Origin: Corallochytrium limacisporum
Taxonomy: Eukaryota > Opisthokonta
Assembly: GCA_002811645.1 (NCBI GenBank)
Contig: PDIP01000017.1
Location: 56,666-120,665, forward strand
DNA length: 64,000 bases
Direction of reading: 5' to 3'
Positions 62,401-64,000 of this stretch are shown one piece after another. The notes beneath the pieces are model-generated. The model was given only the letters and a program-made list of their open reading frames with translations, was not told where the DNA came from and did no database searches. The position numbers and the translations under genes were made by a program. Within the stretch, counting starts at the first letter, position 1. Every line of letters begins with the position of its first letter.

Positions 62401-62636
62401 GATCATTGTTGCAGGCTTTAACATGATCCAACTCTGTAAGATCATGGCGCTAGAGCACACTACGCAAGTCCAATTAGGCCACACAAGCACACGAACAACC
62501 ACTCGCCGACAATCAGAAAACATCTCTATACTTGGAGTACCTGTAAAAATCAAAGCAACTCCGCAACATTAAATCAATATATTTATGTATTGATCAATAT
62601 ATCGGACAGATTAGTAAGGGTAAAAGCTAAGGCTTA
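56445..62636. other. 6-kb gene-poor region rich in CT and poly-C/poly-G tracts
   Basis: No convincing gene. A long pyrimidine tract (56880-57020) with repeated CTCTCTC is followed by C-runs and G-runs (57200-57268) and a further G-run (58362-58374), then a C-run of over ten directly followed by G (61131-61149). Open frames are short or low complexity. Small CA repeats are present near 57650-57667. No transposon or RNA gene was recognised. Similar tracts elsewhere in the window sit upstream of genes, so undetected short or noncoding transcripts are possible. Confidence 0.45.
56880..57020. repeat. CT-rich pyrimidine tract
   Basis: About 140 bases of CTCTCT-type sequence with few purines on the + strand. 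Such tracts can adopt unusual structures and are hard to assemble. Confidence 0.85.
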
Positions 62637-64000
62637 CTACTCGTCCTTCTTTCCATTTGCTTGTGCTCCGCGGTTGCCCTCCAGCTGACGTTGGACTAAA
62701 CGGCGATAAAACCCATCTGGATGCTCCAAGAGTTCCGCATGGCGCCCTACTTCTACGGCCTTGCCTCCATCGATTACAATGACCTGGTCGGCGTTCTGCA
62801 CCGTGGAGAGACGATGTGCAATGACGATGACTGTGCGATCTTTTACCATATTATCGATCGCGGCTTGTACAAGTGCTTCGGATTCGGTGTCTAGTGCGCT
62901 GGTAGCTTCGTCGAGTAGCAGAACCGGCGGATCCTTAAGCAGAGCTCGAGCGATGGCCACCCGCTGCTTCTGACCACCACTCAATCGAATTCCGCGTTCA
63001 CCGACAACGGTGTCGTATTTGTCGTCGAATGTCAGAATTGTGTCATGAATGTTGGCAGCCTTAGCCACCCGAACAATATCATCCTCGGTAGCATCTGGTA
63101 TACTGTACGCAATATTCTCTCTGATGGTGCCCCCAAACAGTGCAGGTTCCTGCAAGACCATTCCGAAGCTTTGGCGCAGAGATGTTGGATCATAGTCATA
63201 GATGCTGCTGCCGTCGATTGTAATGGAGCCATCGTCTATCCTGTAGAATCGCTCCAGCAGGGCAAAAATTGTACTTTTCCCTGCACCTGAGGCTCCGACC
63301 AATGCATTTGTGGTATAAGGTTTGATGTTGAAGCTCAGCCCTTTGAGTGCTTCACTCTGCCTACTCGGGTACCTGAACCGCACATCCTGGAACGAGATAT
63401 GGCCTTCCACCCGGACCATTGAGCTTCTTATGCCCTCTGAGACCTGTTCTGATCCCACTGGCATGTCCAAGATCTCAAAAATGCGTGCACTTGATCCCAA
63501 AGCTGTCATGAAGTCACCATAGAGGCTTGACAGGAAAGCAATATTCATGGCCATACTCAAAGTGTAGAGAACGAAACTAGTGAGTGTACCTGCACTCAGC
63601 TCGCCAGACACAACAAGTGTTCCGCCATACCAAAGAACCAGAGCGATAGCCCCCTGTCCTGTGAATCCCAAGATCCCAGGGAACGCACCCGACGCCAGGG
63701 CAAGCCTCGCTCCGCGGGCATAGCTGTTATCGATTTCGTGTGCGTACATGCCGCACTCTCGCATTTCGGCCCCAAAGGTACGAACCGTGCGCACGTTGCT
63801 TACAGTCTCCTCTGCCTTGGCACTGGCCTCTGCAAGATGGTCCTGGAAAGCCTTGCGCTGGCGGCGCAGGAACTTACCATAGGAAACCGAGCCGATCGAC
63901 ACCAGAGGCACAACGGACAACATCAGAAGAGTCAACTTCCAGGAAGTTGCGAACAGGATCACCAGACTCCCAATGATTTGTACTGCAAAGCGAACAAATT
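62637..64000 (-). CDS. ABC half transporter, mitochondrial ABCB10/Mdl1 type (C-terminal part)
   Basis: About 453 residues; the gene starts beyond the window edge. The last part of the transmembrane domain is present (SWKLTLLMLSVVPLVSIGSV, then EETVSNVRTVRTFGAE, matching the ABCB10 region). A complete nucleotide-binding domain follows: Walker A GASGAGKST, Q-loop VLQEPALFGG, signature LSGGQKQRVAIARALL, Walker B PVLLLDEATSALD and H-loop IAHRLSTVQNADQ. It is an exporter-type ABCB member, with ABCB10, ABCB8, Mdl1 or TAP-like as options; similarity in the helical part best suits ABCB10/Mdl1. The stop at 62637 is normal, after an Ala/Lys/Glu tail. Confidence 0.93.
   Translation of the reverse strand, partial: FVRFAVQIIGSLVILFATSWKLTLLMLSVVPLVSIGSVSYGKFLRRQRKAFQDHLAEASAKAEETVSNVRTVRTFGAEMRECGMYAHEIDNSYARGARLALASGAFPGILGFTGQGAIALVLWYGGTLVVSGELSAGTLTSFVLYTLSMAMNIAFLSSLYGDFMTALGSSARIFEILDMPVGSEQVSEGIRSSMVRVEGHISFQDVRFRYPSRQSEALKGLSFNIKPYTTNALVGASGAGKSTIFALLERFYRIDDGSITIDGSSIYDYDPTSLRQSFGMVLQEPALFGGTIRENIAYSIPDATEDDIVRVAKAANIHDTILTFDDKYDTVVGERGIRLSGGQKQRVAIARALLKDPPVLLLDEATSALDTESEALVQAAIDNMVKDRTVIVIAHRLSTVQNADQVIVIDGGKAVEVGRHAELLEHPDGFYRRLVQRQLEGNRGAQANGKKDE

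Overview
This is nuclear DNA from a eukaryote with compact, essentially intronless genes. About twenty protein genes can be read as single uninterrupted frames that match whole families, on both strands, each with its own promoter space. The gene set points to a unicellular opisthokont, most likely a unicellular relative of animals. It includes MED23, an ATP synthase factor B/DMAC2L-type protein, a BLOC-1 subunit 4-like protein, an F-BAR/C1/RhoGAP protein of the ARHGAP29/GMIP/ARHGAP45 type, a ubiquitin-like/RPS30 (FAU) fusion and an R3H-SUZ protein. An intron-poor holozoan such as the corallochytrean Corallochytrium would fit in density (about one gene per 3 kb) and lack of introns, but this is a guess from gene content. 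An early-diverging fungus is not excluded.

Layout. 1-3.4 kb: no secure gene, some coding-like fragments. 3.4-3.8 kb: secreted ML-domain lipid-transfer protein. 5.9-8.3 kb: adenosylcobalamin-dependent (class II) ribonucleotide reductase. 9-12.1 kb: eIF1A, NDUFAF6-like complex I assembly factor, FAU. 12.4-18.3 kb: four minus-strand genes (RENi-type SUMO-like protein, CCNDBP1-like protein, coiled-coil protein, HAD phosphatase). 19.3-22.4 kb: F-BAR/C1/RhoGAP protein. 22.5-23.5 kb: mitochondrial carrier. 24.1-25.0 kb: assembly gap. 25.4-34.1 kb: LRR protein, DMAC2L-like protein, MED23, CRAL-TRIO protein. 34.1-47.9 kb: a 14-kb stretch with no recognisable gene and a second small gap. 48-56.4 kb: small charged protein, cytochrome b561, BLOC1S4-like protein, HEAT-repeat protein, RNF212/Zip3-like RING protein, R3H-SUZ protein. 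56.4-62.6 kb: another gene-free stretch rich in CT and poly-C/poly-G tracts. 62.6 kb to the end: C-terminal part of a mitochondrial-type ABC half transporter.

The genes are housekeeping in character rather than one system. Recurring themes are mitochondria (NDUFAF6-like, DMAC2L-like, SLC25 carrier, ABCB10-like), transcription and translation (MED23, eIF1A, RPS30), SUMO/meiosis (RENi protein and RNF212/Zip3-like ligase) and membrane traffic and lipids (BLOC1S4-like, CRAL-TRIO, ML domain, F-BAR RhoGAP). The most notable points are the vitamin B12-dependent reductase, the meiotic-type RING ligase, a decayed tandem copy of the 3' end of the cytochrome b561 gene, a frame break at the end of the RhoGAP gene and the two large gene-poor tracts. 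No tRNA, rRNA, transposon or CRISPR array was recognised by eye.
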